A stretch of DNA of 5,952 nt from Desulfuromonadaceae bacterium. GTDB lineage: Bacteria; Desulfobacterota; Desulfuromonadia; Desulfuromonadales; Desulfuromonadaceae. The notes under the pieces are model-generated. The model ran no database searches, was not told where the DNA came from, and worked only from the letters and a program-made list of their open reading frames with translations. Both the position numbers and the translations under genes were made by a program. Each line of letters starts with the position of its first letter. Position 1 is the first letter of the stretch. The stretch is taken from NCBI GenBank assembly GCA_027065245.1, contig JAMOOS010000327.1, forward strand, positions 1 through 5,952, written 5' to 3'. Below are positions 1 to 5,952 of the stretch, piece by piece.

Positions 1-780
1 ATAGGAGATGCCGCAGTCGATGCAGGCGTGCTTTTCCGAAAACTGCTGACAGTCGCCGTCGCCATCCAGCCGTTGCACCAGCACCAGACCGTCGCCCAGG
101 CGCAACGCCGCATCCACCGCCTCGGCCAGGCGATTGGCTATCCCCTCCTTGACGATGATGCGATCCACCACCACCTCGATGGTGTGCTGCCTGTTTTTAT
201 CCAGCGCCGGTGCCTGGGCCAACTCGTACAACTCGCCATCGATGCGCACGCGCACATAGCCGTCGGCCTGCAACTGTTTCAGTTCGCGGCGATACTCCCC
301 TTTGCGCCCGCGCACCAGCGGCGCCAGAATCATCAGACGGCTGCGTTCGGGATATTCCAGCACTCTATCGACAATCTGCTGCACTGTCTGCGCGGCAATC
401 TGGCGCCCGCAGCGGTGGCAGAACACCTTGCCGACGCGAGCGAACAACAGACGCAGATAGTCGTAGATTTCGGTGACGGTGGCCACGGTGGAGCGGGGAT
501 TTTTGGAGGTTGTCTTCTGTTCAATGGCGATGGCGGGGGACAGCCCGTCGATGCTGTCCACATCCGGTTTTTCCATCTGCTCAAGAAACTGGCGCGCGTA
601 GGCGGACAGGCTCTCCACGTAGCGGCGCTGCCCCTCGGCATAGATGGTATCGAAAGCCAGGGTGGACTTGCCGGAACCGGATACGCCGGTGATCACCACC
701 AGTTTATCGCGCGGAATAACCACGTCGATATTCTTCAGGTTGTGCTCGCGCGCTCCTTTGACGATGATACTGTCGTTCAT
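1..780 (-). CDS. uvrA: UvrA, excinuclease ABC subunit A (N-terminal 260 residues, cut by window edge)
   Basis: UvrA is the damage-recognition ATPase of nucleotide excision repair. It dimerises, loads UvrB onto damaged DNA and works in the cytoplasm. The reading frame, read leftwards from the ATG at 780, is open to base 1 and gives 260 residues of a family usually about 940 long, so roughly the last 680 residues lie outside. Visible are the Walker A motif GVSGSGKST (residues 32-40), the UvrA-typical stretch YVESLSAYARQFLEQM (54-69), the Q-loop region around Q88 with KTTSKNPRSTV (89-99), a CHRCG pair (C121, C124), and the UvrB-binding region (about 130-245). The last residues contain C253 and C256, which match the first half of the zinc finger at the same numbering as in E. 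coli UvrA. The start ATG overlaps the pdxA stop as ATGA, which fixes the start. Only a weak GGTGG lies upstream, which fits coupling to pdxA. Identification is very secure. Confidence 0.97.
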   Translation of the reverse strand, partial: MNDSIIVKGAREHNLKNIDVVIPRDKLVVITGVSGSGKSTLAFDTIYAEGQRRYVESLSAYARQFLEQMEKPDVDSIDGLSPAIAIEQKTTSKNPRSTVATVTEIYDYLRLLFARVGKVFCHRCGRQIAAQTVQQIVDRVLEYPERSRLMILAPLVRGRKGEYRRELKQLQADGYVRVRIDGELYELAQAPALDKNRQHTIEVVVDRIIVKEGIANRLAEAVDAALRLGDGLVLVQRLDGDGDCQQFSEKHACIDCGISY

Positions 781-1796
781 GATACCACCGCCGCGTCGGC
801 AGCGCTCATCTGCGCCGCCATGTTAACCGCCGCCACCAGGCTGGCGCAGTCGGCTGTGCCGCTACCGGCCAGATCGTAGGCGGTACCGTGATCCACCGAG
901 GTACGGATAATCGGCAGACCCAGGGTTACGTTAACGCCATCGTCAAAGTGAAGCAGTTTCAATGGGATCAGCCCCTGGTCGTGGTACATACACACCACGG
1001 CGTCGTAATCGCCACGGGCGGCAAAGTGAAACAGGGTATCGGCGCTGTGGGGACCGCTGACATTGTAACCGGCGGCACGCGCCTGCTCGATGGCGGGGCG
1101 GATAACACGCTGCTCCTCGTCACCGAACATGCCGCCCTCACCGGCGTGGGGGTTGAGAGCCAGCACGGCGATACGCGGCTGGCGACCGGGGGTAAAATAG
1201 CGTCTGAAAGCGCGGGCGCTAATGGCGATGGTTTCCGCGACGGCGGCGCTGGTAAGGCGGGCGGGGACATCTCTAAGCGCCACATGGGTGGTAACCAGGC
1301 ACACCTTCAGCCGCGTGCCACCCAGCATCATCACCACCCGTTCCACGCCGCAGTTGTGCGCCAGCAGCTCGGTATGGCCGGGGAACGGACACCCGGCCAG
1401 GCGCAACGCCTCTTTGTGGATGGGGGCGGTAATCATGGCCGCCGCCGCACCGGCGCGGCAGCGCGCACACGCCCACTCTATATAGGCCAGTTGCGCCTGG
1501 CCGCACTGTTGCTGCACCCGGCCAAAGGGCACCTGCTCTACATCGAGCTGCGACAACGGCCGCAGGCGCAACGAACGCTGGCCACAGGTAAACAGCTGTT
1601 CCGCGTCATTTGCGCCAGCGCCTAGCGATGCAAAAGCGGAAAAAAGCGCCGCCGCCCGCTGCATAACTGCGCCATCTCCAGCCACCACCAGGCGCGGCAG
1701 CCAGTTGTCCAGGGCGCCGTCCAGCAGCGCCTTGACGATAATCTCGGCACCGATACCGGCCGGATCGCCCATGGTTATAATCAGATCGTCTGTCAT
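777..1796 (-). CDS. pdxA: PdxA, 4-hydroxythreonine-4-phosphate dehydrogenase
   Basis: PdxA oxidises 4-phosphohydroxy-L-threonine with NAD(P)+ in the DXP-dependent route to pyridoxal 5'-phosphate (vitamin B6), in the cytoplasm. From the ATG at 1796 the product is 339 residues, close to the family's usual 330. Conserved blocks are MGDPAGIG (residues 9-16), TAPIHKE (123-129), PGHTE with H141, LNPHAGEGG with H217, MYHDQG with H272, and RTSVDHGTAYDLAGSG (298-313). H141, H217 and H272 correspond to the three histidines that bind the divalent metal in E. coli PdxA (166, 211, 266). An in-frame ATG at 1811 would add MDRTI. I prefer 1796 because family members usually have only about 6-8 residues before the MGDPAGIG block, and a weak GGATAG lies 7 nt upstream, whereas nothing resembling a ribosome-binding site precedes 1811. 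It is the first gene of a probable pdxA-uvrA operon. The function call is firm; the start is uncertain by five codons. Confidence 0.95.
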   Translation of the reverse strand: MTDDLIITMGDPAGIGAEIIVKALLDGALDNWLPRLVVAGDGAVMQRAAALFSAFASLGAGANDAEQLFTCGQRSLRLRPLSQLDVEQVPFGRVQQQCGQAQLAYIEWACARCRAGAAAAMITAPIHKEALRLAGCPFPGHTELLAHNCGVERVVMMLGGTRLKVCLVTTHVALRDVPARLTSAAVAETIAISARAFRRYFTPGRQPRIAVLALNPHAGEGGMFGDEEQRVIRPAIEQARAAGYNVSGPHSADTLFHFAARGDYDAVVCMYHDQGLIPLKLLHFDDGVNVTLGLPIIRTSVDHGTAYDLAGSGTADCASLVAAVNMAAQMSAADAAVVS

Positions 1797-1811
1797 GATT
1801 GTTCTATCCAT

Positions 1812-1982
1812 TTATGCCGGTTGAAGCAATAGCTGCAAAACTGCTTTACAGCCGACGGGAAAAAGACATATATTAAGCGATTATTTTCGCCAACAGGCGG
1901 ACTGCGTAGTGTATCACAGCAGTATTGTTTTTGCTAACCTGTTCCGGCCGTTCACAACGAGCCGCAGCGCAAGAGCCAGTCC
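1812..1982. promoter_or_regulatory. Divergent intergenic region between pdxA and the CLC gene
   Basis: These 171 bases are the only non-coding stretch of any size in the window and must carry the promoters of both divergent units unless transcription enters from outside. Its middle (about 1861-1890) is markedly AT-rich against GC-rich surroundings. A small perfect inverted repeat, CGCC-AACA-GGCG, lies at 1888-1899; it is too short to call an operator. In the CLC frame the in-frame stop TAA at 1935-1937 is followed by no ATG, GTG or TTG before 1983, so no hidden N-terminal extension exists on that side. I see no convincing sigma-70 promoter on the plus strand; the best -10-like string is TATTGT at 1923-1928, without a matching -35. 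No riboswitch or terminator was recognised. Confidence 0.5.
1867..1893 (-). promoter_or_regulatory. Weak candidate sigma-70 promoter for pdxA-uvrA
   Basis: Read on the minus strand, TTGGCG (1893-1888) resembles a -35 box (4 of 6 consensus bases) and TATATG (1872-1867) resembles a -10 box (4 of 6). They are separated by 15 bp, shorter than the preferred 17. The pair lies about 70 bp upstream of the pdxA start within the AT-rich patch. The spacing is poor, so this marks the most plausible position rather than an established promoter. Confidence 0.22.
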
Positions 1983-3785
1983 ATGAGCCATTCATTCACC
2001 AGCCGTTTTTTCGATCGTCTGCACCGCGTGGTTATCAGCGCCGCCAGCCATTTTCATATCAGCGAAACCACGTTCATGTCCATCATGGCGGTGGCCATCG
2101 GCGTTATTGCCGGGCTGTGCAACTTTGCCTTCCGCAAAGCCATCGATTTTTTCCACTGGCTGGTGGTCGAACAGGGAGTGGAATACTTTAACATCCCCAT
2201 GGATCACTGGGACAGCAGCCGCTGGTGGATTATCCTGTTTCCGGTCATCGGCGGTATTTTGATGATCCCCTTCGGCATCTGGTTTAGCAAAGACCTCAAA
2301 TTCGGTTTTGCCGCCTTTTTAGAACAGGTAAACCTGCGCGGCGCCAAGATACCCGGCAGCACCATCATCACCCGCGGTCTGGCCAGCGCCATCACCCTGG
2401 GTACCGGTGGCAGTGCCGGCCAGGAAGGCCCCATCGCCCAGATCGGCGGTGCCGTGGGCAGCCAGTTCGGCCAGGGGTTCAAAGTAAGCGGCAATCGCCT
2501 GAAGGTGCTGGTGGCCTGCGGCGTGGCCGGTGGCATCGCCGCCACGTTCAACGCTCCCATCGCCGGGGTGTTTTTTGCCCAGGAAATTGTGCTGCTGTCG
2601 TCGTTTGAGATCTCCAGCTTCACCTCCATCGTCATCGCCAGCGGTATCAGCACGGTAGTCTCGCGCGCCTTGCTCGGCAACAAACTGGTTTTTCATGTGC
2701 CGGTCTATCAGATGCACAGCCATTGGGAGCTGCTGCTGTACATGGTATTGGGGGTGGTGGTAGGCACGCTGGCGGCCAGCTTTATCGATATCCACTTCCG
2801 TGTGAAGGATCTTTTTGACGCCATCAAGATACCGCGCCTGACCAAGCCGATACTGGGAGCGTTCATCGTCGGTATCATCGGTGTGGCCCTGCCGCAGGTG
2901 TTGGGCAACGGCTACGAGTTTATCGATAAATTCCTCAACGGTAACGGTACGTTGTGGCTGCTGCTGGCGCTGGTGGTGTTCAAGTCTCTGGCCACCTCCA
3001 TCACCCTCGGTTCCGGACTGCCCGGCGGCCTGTTCGCGCCGGTGCTGTATATCGGCTCGGTTATCGGCGGCGCTTTCGGCTACATCGCCCAGATGACTTT
3101 CCCCCACGCCGGTATCGCCCCTGGCTCCTACGCGCTGGTGGGAATGGGGGCGTTTCTCTCGGCCGCCACCCACGCCCCCATGACGGCGATATTTCTGCTG
3201 TTTGAGCTAACCGCCTCTTACCACGTCATCGTCCCCATCATGTTGTCGTGTGTCATCGGCACCGCCATCTCGCGCCATTTCAAAAAAGACAGCCTCGATA
3301 CCGTAGAGCTGTCCAAGGCCGGAATCGACCTTGAGGCGGGCAAGGAACGCAACATCATGAAGTCGATTCTGGTGGGCGATATCATGACCACCAAACTGGA
3401 GACTATCCCGGAAAACATGACCCTGCGCCAGTTTACCGAATTTATCTCCAACACCCGTCACAGCAATTTTCCCCTGGTCAACAGCAAGGGGGAGATGACG
3501 GGGATTCTGTCGATTCAGGATTTTCTCGGCGCGGTGTTTGAAGACGACCTTCTCGATCTGGTGGTGGTAAAGGAGCTGGCCACCACCGATGTAATTACGG
3601 TATTTGCCGATGAGAATCTCGACCAGGCCATGCGCAAAATCGGCTACCGCAACATTGAGCAACTGCCGGTGGTGGACAAGGAAAACCAGCGCAAACTGGT
3701 GGGGATTGTCTCGCGCCGTGATATGGTTTCCGCCTACAACAAGGCGCTGATGGCGCGCGTCATGGGTGACGACGGTGACAGTTGA
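1983..3785 (+). CDS. CLC-family voltage-gated chloride channel/antiporter with C-terminal CBS pair
   Basis: This is a 600-residue inner-membrane protein of the CLC anion channel/exchanger family. The membrane domain spans about residues 30-435, followed by two cytoplasmic CBS domains (about 464-520 and 531-590). Family motifs seen are GSAGQEGP (143-150), with the presumed external gating glutamate E148, FNAPIAGVFFAQE (189-201), and GSGLPGGLFAP (343-353), whose GGLFAP forms part of the anion filter. Each CBS domain ends in a G-h-h-S-x-x-D motif (G507 to D513 and G574 to D580), the form that commonly binds adenine nucleotides, so nucleotide gating is plausible. By eye, three canonical CLC positions are replaced: the helix-D Ser (KFGFA at 106-110 where GSGIP is expected), the inner proton Glu (I202), and the helix-R Tyr (D439). 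Transported ion and coupling therefore cannot be stated. The start at 1983 is the first possible start after an in-frame TAA; AAGAG upstream is a weak ribosome-binding site. Its 3' end overlaps the helicase gene. Residue assignments were made by eye without an alignment. Confidence 0.93.
   Translation: MSHSFTSRFFDRLHRVVISAASHFHISETTFMSIMAVAIGVIAGLCNFAFRKAIDFFHWLVVEQGVEYFNIPMDHWDSSRWWIILFPVIGGILMIPFGIWFSKDLKFGFAAFLEQVNLRGAKIPGSTIITRGLASAITLGTGGSAGQEGPIAQIGGAVGSQFGQGFKVSGNRLKVLVACGVAGGIAATFNAPIAGVFFAQEIVLLSSFEISSFTSIVIASGISTVVSRALLGNKLVFHVPVYQMHSHWELLLYMVLGVVVGTLAASFIDIHFRVKDLFDAIKIPRLTKPILGAFIVGIIGVALPQVLGNGYEFIDKFLNGNGTLWLLLALVVFKSLATSITLGSGLPGGLFAPVLYIGSVIGGAFGYIAQMTFPHAGIAPGSYALVGMGAFLSAATHAPMTAIFLLFELTASYHVIVPIMLSCVIGTAISRHFKKDSLDTVELSKAGIDLEAGKERNIMKSILVGDIMTTKLETIPENMTLRQFTEFISNTRHSNFPLVNSKGEMTGILSIQDFLGAVFEDDLLDLVVVKELATTDVITVFADENLDQAMRKIGYRNIEQLPVVDKENQRKLVGIVSRRDMVSAYNKALMARVMGDDGDS
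3765..3769 (+). promoter_or_regulatory. Ribosome-binding site GGTGA for the helicase GTG start
   Basis: GGTGA pairs with the 3' end of 16S rRNA (it matches the right part of TAAGGAGGTGA) and lies 5 nt before the GTG at 3775. It sits inside the CLC coding sequence. It favours the 3775 start over the only other upstream in-frame candidate, GTG at 3766, which would lie within the site itself and has no Shine-Dalgarno sequence of its own. Confidence 0.5.
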
Positions 3786-5952
3786 TACTCCGCGCCTGAA
3801 CGAGCAGCAACTGGCGGCGGTGCACCACGGCGACGGCCCGCTGCTGATTCTCGCCGGTGCCGGTTCCGGCAAGACCAGTACCCTCACCAGCCGGGTGGTA
3901 CACCTGATAACCGCGCGTCAGGTACCGGCATGGCGCGTGCTGGCGGTAACCTTTACCAACAAGGCCGCCGCCGAGATGAAGGAACGCATCGAAAAGCAGC
4001 TACCCGGTCAGGAGCTGCCGTGGGTGGCTACGTTCCACTCCACCTGCGTGCGCATTCTGCGCCGCGAAATCACCGCCCTGGGCTACGACAGCTCCTTTTC
4101 CATCTACGACGACAACGACCAGCAGCGTCTGCTCAAAACAGTGCTGGACGAGCTTGACATCAACGACAGCCAGCTCAAGCCACGCAGCGCTGCTGCCGCC
4201 ATCGATGCCTGGAAAAACCGTGGCATCAGCGCCGACAACGCCCCCCAGGGACATCCGGCCACACCGGTTTACCGCCTCTACCAGCAGCTGTTGCGCCAGG
4301 CCAATGCCCTCGATTTCGGCGATCTGCTGCTGGTCTGTGTGAGGCTGTTTGCCGAGCGCCCGGATATTCTCAGACGCTACGCCGAACGCTTTCTCCATCT
4401 GCTGGTGGATGAATTTCAGGACACCAACGCCGTGCAATACCAACTGGTAAAACAACTGGCCAGCGTCCATGGCAACCTGTGCGTTGTCGGCGATGACGAC
4501 CAGTCCATCTACCGTTGGCGCGGCGCGGTGGTAGACAATATCCTCGGCTTTGAACACGATTTTCCCGGCTGCACCACCATCCGTTTGGAGCAGAATTACC
4601 GCAGCAGCGCCACCATCATCGCTGCCGCTGCCGCCGTGGTGGCCAACAACAGCGCCCGTAAGGGGAAAACCCTGTGGACCGACAATCCCGCCGGTGAGCC
4701 GGTTACCCTAGAAGCTCTCAACGATGATGTGGAGGAAGCGCGCTACATCTGCCGCAGCATCGAAAAGCTGCTGGCGCAGGGACGCCGCCGCAGCGATATT
4801 GCGCTGCTGTATCGCACCAACGCCCAGTCGCGGGTACTGGAGGAAGCGCTGATGGCGGCGCGCCTGCCCTACGCGGTGTTTGGCGGCGTACGGTTTTTCG
4901 CCCGTATGGAAATAAAGGATATCCTCGCCTACCTGCGTCTGCTGGTAAATCCCGCCGACAGCGTGGCCGCACGGCGCATAATCAACGTACCGGCGCGCGG
5001 CATCGGCGCCACCACCTGCGCCAGAATCGCCGCTGTGGAACAACAGGCGGGCGGCTTTTATCCCGCCTGCACATTAGCGCTGGAACAGGGAGTTATCAAA
5101 GGAGCGCCAGCAAAAAAAGTGGCCGCCTTCACTGCCATGATGAAGGACTTTGCCCGCGCCGCCCAACGCCTGCCCTACCCGCAGCTGGTAGCGGAAATTA
5201 TTGACACCAGCGGCTACCGCGCCATGCTGGAAAGCGATAACAGCAGCGAAAGCGCGGAACGCCTCGACAACCTCGAGCAACTGCTGGCCGGCATGGAGGA
5301 ACATCACAGCAACGGTTTGAGCCTGGAAGAATATCTGGAGCAGATAGCCCTGGTAACCGACCTTGACGGCTACGACAGCAACGCCGCGCGGATTACCCTG
5401 ATGACCTTGCATGCCGCCAAGGGGCTGGAATTTCCCGTGGTGTTCATGTGCGGCCTCGAAGAGGGGCTGTTCCCGTCGGTGCGCGGCGGCAACAACGACG
5501 AGCATCTGGAGGAGGAACGGCGACTGTGCTACGTAGGCATGACCCGCGCCAAAGAAAAACTCTACCTCACCCACGCCCGGCGGCGGCGCATCTACGGCAG
5601 CTACCAGTCCAATCCGCCCAGCCGCTTTTTGCAGGAGATACCCGCCCACCTGCTCGCCGCCGACACCACACCGGCGGCAGCCGACAGCAGCGGCGCCAAG
5701 CAGCACAATCTGGCGGCCCTGCTTGACGCGACAGCGCCGCCAGTACCAGCACAACCAGTGCCAGCACAACCAGTGCCAGCGCAACCAGCCGCCAGCGCCA
5801 CGCCACAGGTTATCGAAGTTGAACCGGCACCGTCCAGCAACTGTCTCACCATCGGCGCCCGCGTGCGCCACCGCCGCTTCGGCCTCGGCACCGTGCGCCG
5901 GGTAGAAGGCAGCGGCGACAAACAAAAAGTGATCGTCTACTTCAACCAATAC
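3775..5952 (+). CDS. pcrA: UvrD/PcrA-type superfamily 1 DNA helicase (C-terminus cut by window edge)
   Basis: This is an ATP-dependent 3'-5' DNA helicase of the UvrD/PcrA/Rep group, which acts in nucleotide excision and mismatch repair and in clearing replication obstacles. The frame is open to the right edge and gives 726 residues. All SF1A motifs are present: Q-motif LNEQQ (8-12), Walker A GAGSGKT (28-34), Ia TFTNKAAAEM (59-68), Ib TFHS (86-89), II DEFQD (212-216), III GDDDQSIYRWRGA (239-251), IV LEQNYRSS (271-278), V TLHAAKGLEF (544-553) and VI YVGMTRAK (586-593). A proline/alanine-rich linker (about 640-690) leads to a C-terminal Tudor-like domain starting with LTIGARVRHRRFGLGTV (691-707), of the kind that binds RNA polymerase in PcrA; its last part is outside. 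No ATG occurs before codon 68, so a GTG start is required. GTG at 3775 gives a family-like N-terminus (MTVDTPRLNEQQ) and an 11-bp overlap with the CLC gene. YRWRGA in motif III looks PcrA-like, but the UvrD versus PcrA name is conventional. Confidence 0.95.
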   Translation, partial: MTVDTPRLNEQQLAAVHHGDGPLLILAGAGSGKTSTLTSRVVHLITARQVPAWRVLAVTFTNKAAAEMKERIEKQLPGQELPWVATFHSTCVRILRREITALGYDSSFSIYDDNDQQRLLKTVLDELDINDSQLKPRSAAAAIDAWKNRGISADNAPQGHPATPVYRLYQQLLRQANALDFGDLLLVCVRLFAERPDILRRYAERFLHLLVDEFQDTNAVQYQLVKQLASVHGNLCVVGDDDQSIYRWRGAVVDNILGFEHDFPGCTTIRLEQNYRSSATIIAAAAAVVANNSARKGKTLWTDNPAGEPVTLEALNDDVEEARYICRSIEKLLAQGRRRSDIALLYRTNAQSRVLEEALMAARLPYAVFGGVRFFARMEIKDILAYLRLLVNPADSVAARRIINVPARGIGATTCARIAAVEQQAGGFYPACTLALEQGVIKGAPAKKVAAFTAMMKDFARAAQRLPYPQLVAEIIDTSGYRAMLESDNSSESAERLDNLEQLLAGMEEHHSNGLSLEEYLEQIALVTDLDGYDSNAARITLMTLHAAKGLEFPVVFMCGLEEGLFPSVRGGNNDEHLEEERRLCYVGMTRAKEKLYLTHARRRRIYGSYQSNPPSRFLQEIPAHLLAADTTPAAADSSGAKQHNLAALLDATAPPVPAQPVPAQPVPAQPAASATPQVIEVEPAPSSNCLTIGARVRHRRFGLGTVRRVEGSGDKQKVIVYFNQY
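5740..5784 (+). repeat. Three tandem 15-bp repeats encoding PVPAQ in the helicase linker
   Basis: Three consecutive 15-bp units (5740-5754, 5755-5769, 5770-5784) differ by only one or two bases: CCAGTACCAGCACAA, CCAGTGCCAGCACAA and CCAGTGCCAGCGCAA. A degenerate fourth unit begins CCAGC at 5785. The repeats are in frame and encode PVPAQ three times (residues 656-670). They lie in the low-complexity linker between the helicase core and the Tudor-like domain. Their length is a multiple of three, so gain or loss of a unit would keep the frame. Confidence 0.9.

Noticed and set aside
28..879. Plus-strand open frame of 283 codons.
   Set aside because: Antisense to uvrA and the end of pdxA, where clear UvrA and PdxA motifs are read on the other strand.
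888..1625. Plus-strand open frame of 245 codons, rich in Gly, His and Gln.
   Set aside because: Antisense to pdxA; such long shadows are common opposite GC-rich genes. Composition does not look like a real protein.
1861..1899. Possible rho-independent terminator: CGCC-AACA-GGCG hairpin near a T-run.
   Set aside because: The stem is only 4 bp, and no T-tract follows it directly on either strand. It lies between divergent starts, where no terminator is needed.
1925..2191. Plus-strand open frame of 88 codons that begins before the CLC start.
   Set aside because: It runs out of frame through the CLC N-terminal region, has no recognisable content and has no good ribosome-binding site.
2319..3173. 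Minus-strand open frame of 284 codons within the CLC gene.
   Set aside because: Antisense to the conserved CLC membrane domain; the Gln/Gly/His-rich composition is typical of a shadow frame.
3207..3887. Minus-strand open frame of 226 codons across the CLC/helicase junction.
   Set aside because: Antisense to the CBS domains and the helicase N-terminus; no recognisable domain or initiation site.
5074..5949. Long minus-strand open frame (291 codons) with a Trp/Leu/Cys-rich repeated segment.
   Set aside because: It is wholly antisense to the helicase gene, whose motifs are all intact. The odd repeated segment is just the complement of the PVPAQ repeat. No start context or family resemblance.

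Overview
The window looks like an ordinary chromosomal stretch from a GC-rich Gram-negative-type bacterium. It holds four tightly packed genes in two divergent pairs and shows no insertion sequence, CRISPR array, tRNA or rRNA. The best guess for the host is a member of the Desulfuromonadales/Geobacter-like bacteria (Desulfobacterota). That rests only on the feel of the UvrA, CLC and helicase sequences and on the pdxA-uvrA pairing, so it is a low-confidence inference.

Minus strand (1-1796, transcribed leftwards): pdxA (vitamin B6 synthesis) is followed by the first 260 codons of uvrA (nucleotide excision repair), which runs off the left edge. The pdxA stop and the uvrA start share an ATGA tetranucleotide, so the two are very probably one transcript and translationally coupled.

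Centre (1797-1982): a gap of about 170-190 bp separates the two divergent units. It is AT-rich in its middle and is the only place in the window where promoters for both directions can sit.

Plus strand (1983-5952, transcribed rightwards): a 600-residue CLC-family anion channel/transporter with two C-terminal CBS domains is followed by a UvrD/PcrA-type DNA helicase. The helicase starts at a GTG inside the last codons of the CLC gene, an 11-bp overlap with a GGTGA ribosome-binding site. It is cut by the right edge at residue 726, within its C-terminal Tudor-like domain. It carries a short PVPAQ repeat in the linker before that domain.

Functionally, UvrA and the UvrD/PcrA helicase are both nucleotide excision repair proteins (damage recognition, and removal of the incised strand) but sit in opposite divergent units. 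PdxA and the CLC protein are metabolic and membrane genes with no evident link to repair. I found no undescribed multi-gene system. The most unusual point is the CLC protein, whose canonical central chloride-site Ser, Tyr and inner proton Glu all appear to be replaced.
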